NCBI RefSeq assembly: GCF_029633865.1
Contig: NC_079219.1
Span: forward strand, 53,095,121-53,159,120
DNA length: 64,000 nt
Source of the DNA: Lampris incognitus
Lineage: Eukaryota; Chordata; Actinopteri; Lampriformes; Lampridae
Reading direction: 5' to 3'
Shown here: in pieces, positions 24,775 through 36,169 of the stretch
Numbering within the stretch: position 1 is the stretch's first letter
Layout of the letters: every line of letters starts with the position of its first letter
Notes under the pieces: model-generated
Databases searched by the model: none
What the model was told of the DNA's origin: nothing
Seen by the model: only the letters and a program-made list of their open reading frames with translations
Position numbers and translations under genes: made by a program

Positions 24775-27245
24775 ATTTTAGATTAAATTAGATAATTCGT
24801 TTAGATTATTTTATTAGCCACACGGCCAAGGCCAGTGGAATTTATTTTTGGTACACATTAAACTCAGCTTAGCACGGTCGCCTCACAGCAAGAAGGTCCT
24901 GGGTTCGAGCCCCCGGGTAGTCCAAGCTTGATGGGTCATCCCAGGTCGTCCTCTGTGTGGCGTTTGCATGTTCTCCCCGTGTCTGCGTGGGTTTCCTCCG
25001 GGGGCTCAGGTTTCCTCCTACAGTCCAAAGACAAGTAAGTCAGATGAATTGGCCGTACTAAATTGTCCCTAGGAATGAATGTGTGTGTGTGTGTGTGGGT
25101 GGGTGTGTGTGTGTCGGCCCTGTGATGGCCTGGCGGCCTGTCCAGGGTGTCTCCCTGTCTGCCGCCCAATGACTGCTGGAATAGGCTCCAGCATCTCCAC
25201 AATCCTGAGAGCAGGATAAGCAGTTAAGATAATGGATGGATTAAACACAGCAGCACAATACATAGTACATGGACAACAGCAGACATTCCACATATCACGA
25301 ATGATACAGTTACACAATAAGAAACTACAAACATATTACACACAACAATTAGCTAAATGATAGCATGCATGCCAATGGTGTGTGAGGAGGGGACTATAGG
25401 GAGGAATTCAGAGTCCTGATGGCTAGGGGAAAAACTGTTTGTGAAGTGTTTAGTCTTACTGGACAGTGACCAGTGACCAATGGTGGTGATGGGGTCTCCG
25501 TTCATTTGTATGGGTGTTTTGGGATTCGACATGCATCGGAAGTCAATAATGAATTCTTTTGTTTTGGCTGTATTAAGCAGAAGGACATTGTTTGTGCACC
25601 AAGTGACAGCTTGGTCTACTTCAGTGCGGTACTGGGTTTCATCATTGTTGGAGATCAGGCCTACAATGGTTATGTCGTCTGCATATTTTATTATTTTCAC
25701 AGAACTGTCCGTGGATGTAAAATGTGGGGTGTAAAGTGAGAAGAGCCAGGGGGAGAGAACACAGCCCTGAGGAACACCTGTACTGAGGATAAGAGGGTGT
25801 GAGGTAAGGTTATTGACATTCAACCTCTGTGGCCTGTTCCACAGGAGGCTCCGAATCCAGTGGCATATGGCTGGGTCAATGTTCATATCCAAGAGTATGG
25901 TAAAGAGTTTGAGTGGGTTGATGGAGTTGAAGGCGGAACTAAAGTCTATGAACAGAATGCCTGTGTAGGTGTTAGATAATTCCAGGTGTTGCAGGGCATG
26001 GTGGAGGGCTATGCTAACTGCATCCTCAACAGACCAGTTGGCTCGGTAGGCAAATTGATATGGGCCCATCATTGGGGAGGTGCAAGATTTCAAGTATGAC
26101 AGAATGATATGCTCAAATGCGTTCATGCCCACAGATATTAGGGCAACTGGTGTGAAGTCATTGAAGCAGGTGATCTTGAGGGTTTTGGCACAGGAATGAC
26201 GGTAGAGAGTTTGAAGCACTGTAGGACTGTACATTGACTTAGAAAGGTGTTAAATATGGTGGGAAATATTGGGGCCAATTGTGCTGCATAACAAAGCAGG
26301 ACTGATGCCGTCTGCCCCCGCTGCTTTCTTAAAGTTCAGCTTCTTGAATGTAGCTCTCACGTCATCCTCCTGGATACAGAAGGGTGGCAGGGGGGCGTAG
26401 GGAGTAGGGGGGCGAGTGGCTGGTGGAATAGGTTTTTCAAACCTCGCATAAACTCATTTAGTTTATCTGGGAGGTTACAGTCACTATCTGGAGGGGAGCA
26501 GGGGCGTTTTTTGTAATCTGTTATTTCTTTAAGATTTATCGATATTGATCTCGAGTTATTGGAAGAGAGTTGTTGTTCCAATTTTGTTGTGTAGCTGGAC
26601 TTTGCTTTTCTTAATGCATCACGCAACTTATACTTGGCCGCCCTGTATTGATCCCTGTTTCTGTTTTTGTATGCCCAGTTCTTTTCTTTGTGTAGGTGTA
26701 ATTCTTTGAAGAACCAGGGTTTTTTTTATTGCCATATAATGTCAGTTTTGGTAGAGATGCGCATTTCCTCGCAGAAGTTGATGTATGACATCACTGTCTC
26801 AGTGAGTTCATCGAGGGAGTCACAAGCTGTACTAAATATATTCCAATTAGTGCATTCAAAGCACCCTTGAAGCATTTCATGGCATCCATGACCAGAACCT
26901 GACAGATTTTGATGTTTTCTTGATGGATTTAAACTTTTGTCTGTATTTTGGGATGACGAGTAACACGGCGTGGTTGGACTTCCCTAGTGGAGCCCTTGGG
27001 GATGCATGGTAAGCATTCGAAATTGAGATGTAGCAGTGATCCAATGTTTTGTTTTCTCTGCTATTGCAAGTGACTTGATGCTTATAGTTTGGGAGTTCGA
27101 GGGACAGGTTCGTATGGTTGAAATCACCTAACACGACGACAGACGTGTCAGGGTTGGAGTTTTCAACAGAGGAATTGTGCTGTGAGAGTTCGCTAATAGC
27201 TAATGGCTGTATTGGCATTAGCTTGCAGCGCAATGTAACCACCAG
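24775..27245 (-). mobile_element. Rex1/CR1-like LINE, endonuclease end to 3' UTR
   Basis: The longest LINE here. Read from 27240 leftwards it shows the endonuclease end (VVVLGDFNHTNLSLELPNYK and NKTLDHCYISISNAYH), a linker (26626-26357), and the RT with PYQFAYRANWSVEDAVSIAL, FIDFSSAFNSI, STGVPQGCVLSPWLFSLYT and IIKYADDITIVGLISN, which carries an intact YADD box. After that come the C-terminal thumb region and a 3' UTR reaching about 24775. The RT frame 25353-26234 is open for 293 codons, though frameshifts break the element elsewhere. A SINE is inserted in its 3' UTR (24870-25243). Confidence 0.85.
24870..25243 (+). mobile_element. Full-length tRNA-derived SINE nested in LINE 3' UTR
   Basis: The head has 'gtcgcctcacagcaagaagg' and box B 'gggttcgagccc'. 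The body has 'gtcatcccaggtcgtcctct', 'gcatgttctccccgtgtctg' and 'aattggccgtactaaattgt', then a GT stretch. The end has 'gtgatggcctggcggcctgt' and 'gcaggataagcagttaagat', finishing in GGATGGAT. The flanks ATTAAACTCAG and ATTAAACACAG look like a target duplication of about 10 bp in the LINE tail. Confidence 0.85.
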
Positions 27246-27319
27246 CTAATACAATTGAAGGGATTTCAAACTGACGAATTCAAGATCACAAGAGCAGTAG
27301 TGACAGCTTTGTCAGTTAT

Positions 27320-27480
27320 TTTACTTAAGACATAAAAATCCCAAGAAGAATCCAAGGGACTTGCTTTTAAAAATAAAATGCCTTTAATGTCATTGAATGG
27401 CAATAAGACCTATAAAAACAGACTCCGATGTGTTTCAGCATCAAGTCTTTGTCAGGGTATCAAACATCTCATGGAACAAA
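27320..27480 (-). repeat. Penelope-like element end fragment
   Basis: Contains 'tgtttcagcatcaagtcttt' with 'gtcagggtat', a word typical of Penelope-like element ends in fish. Its minus strand carries a 'ttttaaaagcaagtcccttg' stretch that resembles 30140-30185 on the plus strand. Confidence 0.45.
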
Positions 27481-27613
27481 TTGCCCTTTTCTAATGGTAT
27501 TCCACCAATTTGAATCTTCCACTTGGACATGGTGTTGTGGCCTAGAGAGGGTATAGACACTTGGGTGCCGTAAGGGGGGTCGGGTGGGGGGGGGGGGGGG
27601 GTTAGGACGACTC

Positions 27614-30031
27614 CAAGGGCCCAGCACTGACAGGGGCCCTTCAGAGAACAGTATTATTATTATTATTATCATAAGTAAGTGAATGTTCTTAGAATTTAAT
27701 TGTATGTATTAAAAAGTTACAAATGAAACAAACTTTTTGTTTTGTTTCTCCATTTTTGGCAAAATGATCAGGATGGATTGGCCTTATTTCACCCCTCTCT
27801 CTATGCATTGCATGGTTCAGTCTTACAGAGCGCTAGCCTAGAACAGTTGATTCCAGTAGAATAACGTTAGGTGAAGAGATGAAGAGATGTCGTCCAAACC
27901 TAAATCAGGTTGTCAGAAAAGAAAAGAAAGACAAAAAAAGAGGCCGCAAGTGACATTAAGGGGCGACAGCTAGTCACAATGTTTTTTTTTTTTCAAAAGA
28001 AAGGTATTTATTCACGGCCCCTTCCTTTGTTGCCCATAACATGTAGCTAGCTAACTTAGGCAACGTAGCTATTCTGTGTGGCTTAATCACTGCGCGGATG
28101 ATCTAGCTAACTTCAAGTAAAGTTAACTTACAATGCAGTGTCAGGGTAATTTCAGTTAAATATTTGTTGCAACCGAAAATGAGATGAGTGCAAATTTTCT
28201 CCAAATATAACTAGAGCTCAGTGAATTTGTAGCCTATATCCAGCAGCTAGTATGCTAGGCTAGCTAACTAGCATAACATTACATGCTTGCAAGCTTGTTC
28301 ACTCCTTAATCACGTCTGCCCTCGTCATGCACAGATGCAGCTTCAGGATCAGAAACCCTTCCCTCAACCCACCTCCCAGTTGAAGGAGAAGGAGGTGAGC
28401 AGTAGGGGTTTGGGGTTAAGGCTCATACAAACTGATTTTGAATATTTTAATGTATGATGTATTACCATGTGAGCAGGTAGCTAGCTTGCAAGCAAGCATT
28501 GAATACAACTTTAACTAATAGTCACATTTAGTTCTTCCAGTAATTGCAATAATAAGGTTGTTAGCTAGCTAGATAACATTTAAAATAGCTCATCTGGTGT
28601 AATATATTTATGTATTACTATGTTAATACTATTATAGGACAGATTATGAATGATGTACCTTATGGATACTCTAGAGCCAGGGCCCTCTTCAAGCCAGGCA
28701 GCCAGAGAAGAGAGCAGAGGTAAAGAGGCAGAGGCAGAAGAAGAGGCAAAGGACAGTGACAACAGCACAGATGAGGAGGAAGAAGAGGTTCCATGATGAG
28801 ACCTCCTGAAAAAACAGGTCAGGAGGACAGGCCAGAAACAACATTTCGTAACACTGTGTTTTTCACTGCCATGGACCAGATAATAAGTGACTTGGACACT
28901 CGGTTCCAAACCACAGCAAACGTTGTCGAAGAATTTGCGGCCATACTTAAAGTTGGGCAGTTGAGTGACAGTAATATTGCCACTCAGTGCTCAGCCACTG
29001 ATAATGAAGTACACGAAGGACCTCACACCTCGGTTTGAGAGTAAAATCCAGCATCTTAATACAATATTTTCTGCCACTTTCCCCTCTGACTGTACCGCTC
29101 TTGCTCTCCTGAATGCAATCTATAAAATGCAGCTCCAGAACATTTTTGGAGAGGTTTGCATTGCTCTTAGGATTATTTGCACTCTCCTGGTTACCGTTGC
29201 CGGCGGAGAAAGGGTATTTAGCAAACTGAAACTGATCAAGAGCTATCTGAGATCAACAATGTCTCAGGAGAGGTTAAACAACCTTGCAATACTGTCAATC
29301 GAAAGGAAGTTGGCTTTATCACTTAACTTCAGGGATTTGATTCACTATTTTGCTAGCAAGAACGCCCGGCTTTTGGCTTTTGGCATTTAAGTCATGGGCT
29401 GGGAGAATAAAGTTTAGTTTCACAGCTATAGGCCTACTGTAACAACTGCCCCGGCGTTGTTACATTGTAATAGCCTACGTCTGCCCGTTGCTGATTACAT
29501 TGTAAACTAGAGATAAACTAGGCCAGGAATAGATGATTCCGGAGAACGTAAAGTAGGCTAAAGCTTTATAAGTCAAACGTATTTGCTCACATTTGACACT
29601 GTGGATTAGTATTTCCAAGACCATGCAGCCAAGAGCTGTATGGTAAACCAACAGCCATGGACTCAACATAGTTTTATAGTAGCGCTTCTGTTATTTAGAT
29701 AAAAATACCACCCCATTGAATTTATATTTTTACTTTTTGTACGATTGTATTTTTTGTCCTTGTGTTTAAATCTTTATGTAATTTAATAAGTTGATGAATG
29801 TTGAGGGTTTTTTTTTACTGGATTGTTGATTACTTTATTTACTGTATTCTATTAAATTTACAAAAGATAGCCTTCAGTGGATTTCTTCTTCATCAAGTAA
29901 TCTTCTATCGATGAAATAGTTCTCCGTCAAACATCAAATTCAACTGGGTTTTCGAGGTTGATGGGTGGTTTAGGTGGGGGGCCCAATATTATATTTTTTC
30001 ATGGGGCCCAGAATCTCTAGTGGCGGCCCTG
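27614..30031 (+). mobile_element. hAT transposon, ZMYM/52-kDa-repressor-like, internally deleted
   Basis: The first coding piece at 27887 reads MSSKPKSGCQKRKERQKKRP, the basic N-terminus usual for this hAT group. Acidic linker pieces follow at 28330-28400 and 28670-28795, then the hAT C-terminal dimerisation domain at 28965-29390 (GGERVFSKLKLIKSYLRSTM and QERLNNLAILSIE). The catalytic middle with its zinc-binding and DDE residues is absent. The right end TGGCGGCCCTG at 30021-30031 resembles hAT termini. The left end is chosen near 27614 by weak similarity (gggcccagcactg). No clear target duplication was found. Confidence 0.7.
28965..29390 (+). pseudogene. hAT transposase C-terminus (dimerisation domain)
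   Basis: An open frame of 141 codons ending at TAA. It holds the conserved hAT C-terminal pattern: hydrophobic helix, AGGERVFSKLK, then SQERLNNLAILSIE. Related domestic proteins are ZMYM1/6 and THAP0-type repressors, but here it is part of a transposon. There is no evidence that it is expressed. Confidence 0.75.
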
Positions 30032-30039
30032 TATAAACA

Positions 30040-30185
30040 TATAACAACTCCAGCGTCATTTTGGCCCACAATATTTGTCAAAGCCGAATAAAGAGCAACA
30101 TAGTGAATATGTTGTTCATATACGTATTCACTATGTTTTTTTATATTAATTTTTAAAAGAGTGCCTTGGATTCTTGTGATTTTTA
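30040..30185 (+). repeat. Penelope-like element 3' fragment
   Basis: 'gccgaataaagagcaacata' and 'aaaagagtgccttggattct' with 'tgtgatttttat' match the ends of fish Penelope-like elements as I remember them, and match the inverted copy at 27320-27480. Confidence 0.4.
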
Positions 30186-31111
30186 TATCAGCCAATCCTA
30201 TTGGGAACTGAATTGTAGGACATTTGGACTGGTGTTTCATCCTTTAGTTGGATTTTCCGCTGCAAGTTTGGGATGCAACCAATATCAAAATTGTCCTTAG
30301 CAAACACATCTGACTCTTCATACAACATGTCTCTAACTATCTTTTGTTCGTCCTCTTCCATGTTTGACACATGCACAGGTGGGAGCCATCTGTCTTTTGT
30401 CTCATGTTTATCACTCGTTTCTTTCTGCTTGTCTGTGTTTAGCTGAGCTGAGTATTTGTTTACATTGAGATGGGATGTTAGCTCTGAACCACCTGGAAAA
30501 CAGTTAACTGGTTTCACTTCAGTAACTTCCTCCAATGTTCCTAGATCTGTTCTCTTTGTGAGGTAGATAGTATGTTTAGTGGGGTTCTGAATAGGGATTT
30601 TAACAATTTTTGTGGACCCACTTGGAACATCTACTAAAGCTGGAAACAACTCTAACCCTTCAGGACAGTTGACCCCTTCAGATGAGACTGAAGAAGTCAC
30701 ATATATGAGTGTTTAAATGTTTCTCTTAGTAAACACTTTGTCCAGATGAACTGATTCAACTTTCTGTGAACCTTCAGGACAGTTACTCACTAGATTGGGT
30801 TGAATGAGCATTGTCCTGCCCCTTGGCCATTCCCTGACTCTACACCTAACCTCACAAATCTGCTCTGCAGAAATTGTTACACTTCACTTCCCTGTTCTCA
30901 CACTGCACTCAAAGGCTGTCTCATCGGGGGTCAACATCTGGAGAACAGGGCTTCCACTGGATTGTCTCTGACACTTAACACTTCTTTGGGTAAAGCAGAA
31001 ATACCAGCCCCACCTCTCTGTTCTTTGTTTGTTTTGATTATATTGGCTATGGCATTACTGCCTAAAAGAGGAAAGTTAAGACAGTCCTGGCTGATTAATA
31101 TTGGAACTTGT

Positions 31112-31170
31112 AGTCAAGTCAAGTCAATTTTATTTGTATAGCTGATTATCACAAATTACAAATTTGCCTC
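31112..31170 (-). repeat. 3'-tail fragment of the TCAAGTCAAGTCA repeat family
   Basis: 'gtcaagtcaagtcaatttta' followed by 'tatcacaaattacaaatttg', the end of the family seen at 46597-47232 and 56865-57078. It is inserted in the Gypsy fossil. Confidence 0.6.
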
Positions 31171-32678
31171 AGTGGTGTTTCATCCTTTAGTTGGATTTTT
31201 AGCTGCAAGTTTAGGATGCAACCAATGTCAGAATCGTCCTTAGCAAACACGCTTGTATGGTGACATGCCCATAACTCTCACTACAGACCTGGGGTTCAAC
31301 ATCTGCAGCGATCTCCAAAGGCTGGTTGGAAAGGAGGGATTTGGATGTTGGGAAGTGCTTTTTATATCCATGCTGTCCTCACCATAGTCACTTGAGCCCC
31401 TGAGTTGAGCAACATGTTGACAGGGACGCCGTTGATAGCGCATGAGAGGCGCTTTCTTGGTGGTGGTTGACACTGTGTGTTTGCTTTGACATGGGCTGTT
31501 TTCGAGTGACTGGCTTATGCTGGGTGCTCCTCAGCTGTCACTGTCACTTGCTTCACCTCTCCGGTGATCTCACCCCGTTTCACAATATCTTCCTTTGCAG
31601 GCAGCCGATGGCATGATGTTCAGCTTGGCCATAAACAAAGCAGTGAGGACAGCTCATCTTGCTCTGCTGTACACAGTCACTGCATCTGCCCCTGGTCTCA
31701 CATGTTAGTGCCTGAGGATGGACTGCTGGTGAGCAGGGGTCCCCAGGTCCCAGGTTTCGTACTGTCAGTAGGTTTCACCATCTGGGCCAAATGTTTGGTC
31801 AGTAAGGACACTTGTGCAGTCCGTTCTCTAATAGCAGCACAATTAGCCTGTAACTCAGTGTCAGTTTTAGCTTGCTTAGTTGATTCACTGCTGTCAAGCT
31901 GAGCTGTGCTTACAGTCACTGGTCAGGTTTTAGCTACTGTGCCAAGGTGTTTTAGTCTTTCTCCCTCCTCACAAGTAGACTTGGGTGATTTGATCTAAGA
32001 GAAAGTCATCACGTATCTTCAAGTCTGTGAGGAGGGGGTTGAGATCATTTCGAAAATGGTTGTTTTTCTCATTTAACTATTTGTAAAGTGTGTGGTGAAA
32101 GGTACCCTGAACAAGCTTTTTATCATAGCTAAACTCTGCACCAGGCTGTTTCGACTCAAATAGACAATGCTGCTTTAAACCCATGGCTCTCTTTGTCTTG
32201 CTGTTTAGCATTATTTAACTCTTGGAAAAGCTCATTACTGTTTTAGTCCCTGATGTGAGCATGGAGAAACCGCTTTAGCTCGTCAACAGTTACGTCACCC
32301 TTGTTAGTTAACAGCTGTCTGAATGTACCACGTTTTATGATCTCAATCACAGTGCGAATTACCTCTGACTTAGTAAAACCTTCTTGTAAACCTTCATCTA
32401 TTTGTTTACAAAGGCTACTGTATGATATGCCAGAACCAACATCAGAGATTTGTCCACCATGTAGCTTAAACTCTCTATGGGGGAACAGAGCTGTAACATC
32501 ATTTAACTTCAGTACCTGATCTCTCATAATGGAAGACAGACTCACCCTACCAAGGGGAGCACCACCAACACCTGCTGTGAGTGACTTGGCCAATGCTGGA
32601 GTGGCGAGATTCTTAGTTGGCATACCACTGTGTCTTCCCGTAGGTGATTGACGTGTGTTAAACCGGAGTCAAATTCCA

Positions 32679-32725
32679 TGTCTGTGCCAATCTACATGGC
32701 CAATAAACATGATTCTGATTCTGAA
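32679..32725 (+). repeat. LINE 3'-tail fragment
   Basis: 'caatctacatggccaataaa' with a TTCTGA tail, the same family end as the LINE at 2962-3565. It is inserted in the Gypsy fossil. Confidence 0.65.
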
Positions 32726-34004
32726 TGTGTGTGGTTGGTGTAGCTGGATGTCTGTCTGGATGGTTATGGTCAGGATGAGGTGGAGTGGAGCATCTCTGTT
32801 GATGGATTGTTAAATCTCCCATCTGAAAGGGTGTGGCCTGGCTAGCCCCAACCACTCCAGTGTCTGTGGCCAGCAGATCACTCAGTGTGTCGTCGAGGAA
32901 GAGGAGTTGGACCATGCCTTCATTCTCCAGGATACCCGATTTCTCACTTCTTATTTAGCCAACAATCGGGCCATAAAGTTCTTGTTTACTAAGGTCATCA
33001 ATGTTGCGAGTTGCACTGCCATCATCAATTGAACTCACAGTTGTCAGTAGCTGACTTGCACTAAAATCGGTAAGTCTTTTCTTATCTTGAAGACCAGCAT
33101 CCACCATGGGGTGACAGTGACCATTATGACGTTACACAGGTAGCCTCTGCTCTCTGGACGATGCACTGGATTGCAGCCTTACCTGAAGCTTTGGACACAG
33201 GTTAATGTCATCTTCGCACCCACTCCACCAGGCAGTGACGCTAGATAATCCCGGAAGAGCCCCCAATTGTTACCGGCACCAGACCTAGGGAAATTCTGGT
33301 CCAGCAGCAAGGATTACACAGGCTAGGAAGCACTGGGTAGCCAATACATAAAGAGTTTCTGTGGATCGATAGAGAGACGACCAAAGTCATCATCTGGCTC
33401 AGGCCAGAGCTTATTTCTTGCATACAGTTACATACAATTCCCAGTAACATCTCTAGGCTCTCTATTAAAGTGTACGTTAAATTAATACCAAAACCTTTCA
33501 CGAATTAAATGACAAATGGTGTAACTAAACTGATGATATAAAGCATACTGCCTAAAGGAAAATAAGTGCACATGAATTCAAAATAATTTAACATATATTC
33601 CACAAAAACAAAAATTGCTTTAATTCAAAATACTAATATGTGCCAGGATAATATAACTCAAAACACATATTTACTTTACTCTAATTCCTACGGTCACTCA
33701 CATATTAACACATGCAGTCCTGCTAACACTCATTCAACACTAGTATAATATACACAAAACCTTTCTACAACATTCTTACACCTCACAGTCTCTCACACAC
33801 TTGCACTTAACAGCAGCGCTTAACAACATGGCGTGACCACAACATGTTAGCGAATGACCGGAAATGTGAAACTAATTTGAAGATAATAATAATACATTTT
33901 ATTACATTTATTACTATTTACCAAAGATGGTATATTTCTCATCACCATTTACTCACTGCTGGCTCTTAACAATATTTAGAACACATTTTCTTATGTTACC
34001 GAAC

Positions 34005-34120
34005 ACTAATAATAATAATAATAATAATAAATTTTATTTGTGGGCGCCTTTCAGCGCACTCAAGGACACCTTACAGAACAGTTAAAAAACAAGCAGCACT
34101 GTATCAGACCGCATAAAGTC
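34005..34120 (-). repeat. LINE/SINE 3' tail with (AAT)n
   Basis: An (AAT)n run then 'aattttatttgtgggcgcct' and 'ttcagcgcactcaaggacac', which on the minus strand is the usual L2-type 3' end. Confidence 0.65.
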
Positions 34121-34473
34121 AAAACAAAGCAGGGTAGACAATAAAAATGTCAGTTACTTACACTTACAAAACTGCTGTGTAAAGCTGAAGTTCATGGAAA
34201 GAAATCCTCAGCATGACGACGCTCGTCGGGACAATTGGCTAAAAAAACAAAACAAAAAAAAACGATGCTAACACACATTTAAAAATCATGTTAAAACATT
34301 TCAAAACAATTAATACTGCATTCACATTAGATCCTGAACCAAGGTAAAGGTAGAAAAGTGAGTTTTGCAGTACCTGTGGATCGATAGAGAGACGACCAAA
34401 GTTAGCGTGTTGCTCAGGCCAGAGCTATTTATATCTGAGCTACGCATGAGCTGAGCTTGTAGCTACGGTCTCC

Positions 34474-35440
34474 CTAGTGCAGGATTCCCCAATTAGTTTT
34501 CCACAAGAGCCAAATTATGTCATGCATGCCAAGCCAAGGGCCAAAATGTCTGGGGTTTTTTTCCATTGTGCCAGTAAAAGTTGTTTTAGTTGTTGCTTTG
34601 CTCAGCCAGCGAACATCTTTATGCAGCAAAAGATCCTTGTGTTCTGCTGACATTTCCTCTAGCAGTGCTCCAAAAAGGCGATGTTGCAGACTTGAACTCT
34701 TGTGAAGGAAATTAGCCAGTCTCATCACAGTGTTTATTGCCGCTTTCATTTCCCCACACAGTTTAGCGCAAAACACTGATTTGTGAATAATGCAATGAAA
34801 TGCTAAGAGTGCTGAGTTAACAGCGGCAAGCCTCCGTACCAAGTCCTTGTGTTGTTGCACCATTGATGGAGCCCCATCGGTGACAACGGACACAATTTTG
34901 CTCACATCCAAGCCATTCTTTTCAAAGAACCATGTTAATTCATTAGAGATGATTTCCCCAGTTGTTGGCCCAGGCAGAGGAAGAAAAAAAAAAGTAGCTC
35001 TTCTCAAAAGGTCTTCCCATCGAAAAATCTTGCCAACACATGTAGCTGTTCCATATTGGTTCGGTCACAGGACGAGTCTATGGCTAGTGATATGGCTTCT
35101 GCTGTCTTCAAATTGGCGAGTAGATTGGAAAAACACTCCCCCGCTAAAAGTTCTACTCTTCTTATTGATGTGTTAACTGACAATGGGACCTGCTTTAATA
35201 GCTCCAAAACCGTTTTCTTGTTTTTCTCATCATGATTTAAAACTTCGCCAGCCATATCAATGGCACACGTTTTAATCAACTCAGCATCAGTGAATGGCTT
35301 CTTAGCTTTAGCAAGGTTCCATGAAACATGCAATGATGCAGTTGTTGCACTCGCTTGTGCCGATACAAGGATCTAGTCAGGAGACAACAATGCAATTAAG
35401 TGCCAAAACACTCGGTTCAAGTCCGATAGGACATAGGTGT
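34474..35440 (-). mobile_element. hAT transposase fragment, GTF2IRD2/ZBED-like
   Basis: From 35333 leftwards the minus strand encodes SWNLAKAKKPFTDAELIKTC, ALAIDSSCDRTNMEQLHVLARFF-type sequence (beta strand with the first acidic residue), PLPGPTTGEIISNEL and VSVVTDGAPSMVQQHKDLV (second catalytic Asp). AFHCIIHKSVFCAKL and LLLHKDVRWLSK follow, and these are hallmarks of the hAT group shared with GTF2IRD2 and FAM200. At least one frameshift lies between the two frames near 35004. The C-terminal dimerisation domain is missing. Dead copy. Confidence 0.8.
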
Positions 35441-35486
35441 CAACAGGCAGTGCACAAAGGCAATGCATAGGGTGCATGCAAGCGAT

Positions 35487-35489
<3 letters not shown>

Positions 35490-35568
<79 letters not shown>
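35490..35568. repeat. (TA)n microsatellite
   Basis: About 39 TA units at the 3' tail of the minus-strand L2 LINE that follows, probably grown from its tail. Confidence 0.97.
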
Positions 35569-35570
<2 letters not shown>

Positions 35571-36169
35571 GCCATCAGGTGTGGAGGTGTTTGAGAAAGA
35601 GCTGGGTCTTTAGCGTCTTCGTAAAGATGGAGAGGGACTCAGCAGACCGAATGGAGTTTGGTAACTCGTTCCACCACCAGAAACTACAGAAGAGAAGAGT
35701 CTGGCTAGTGACTTAGGGCCCTGTTGTGGCGGAAGTGCCAGACGCCTTTCATTGGCAGAGTGTAGTGGGTGGGACTGAGTGTAGACCTGAATGAGGGAGT
35801 TCAGGTAGGTGAGAGCTGTTTTAGTTGTTCTTTTGTAAGCAAGCATTAAGGTTTTGAATTTGATGCAGGCAGCAACTGACAGCCAGTGGAGGGATATGAA
35901 CAGCGTAGTGACTTGTGCTGTTCTGGGTTGGTTGAAGACCAGACACACCGCTGTGTTCTGGATCATTTACAGAGGTTTGAAAGTGCATGCAGGGAGACCT
36001 GCCAGTAAGGAGTTGCAGTAGTCAATGTGTGATATTACAAGAGCCTGTACCAGGAGTTGCGCTGCATGCTCAGACAGGTAGGGTCTAATTTTCCTGATGT
36101 TGTACAGGGCACATCGGCACGACTGAGCAATCGAGGCCACATGAACCTTAAAGGTTAGTTGGTCATCAT

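Larger units (their letters stand above)
30186..34475 (-). mobile_element. Old Ty3/Gypsy-type LTR retroelement copy, broken
   Basis: A fossil on the minus strand. 32243-32623 resembles a Gypsy gag segment (REFKLHGGQISDVGSGISYS). 30188-30700 resembles the pol stretch just before the reverse transcriptase (MLYEESDVFAKDNFDIGCIP). The RT, RNase H and integrase are not seen. LTR-like sequence lies at the right: a segment of about 60 bp ('gtggatcgatagagagacga', 'gctcaggccagagct') occurs at 33357-33420 and again at 34375-34430. The copy has many breaks and later insertions, so it is old. The outer limits are uncertain. Confidence 0.65.
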
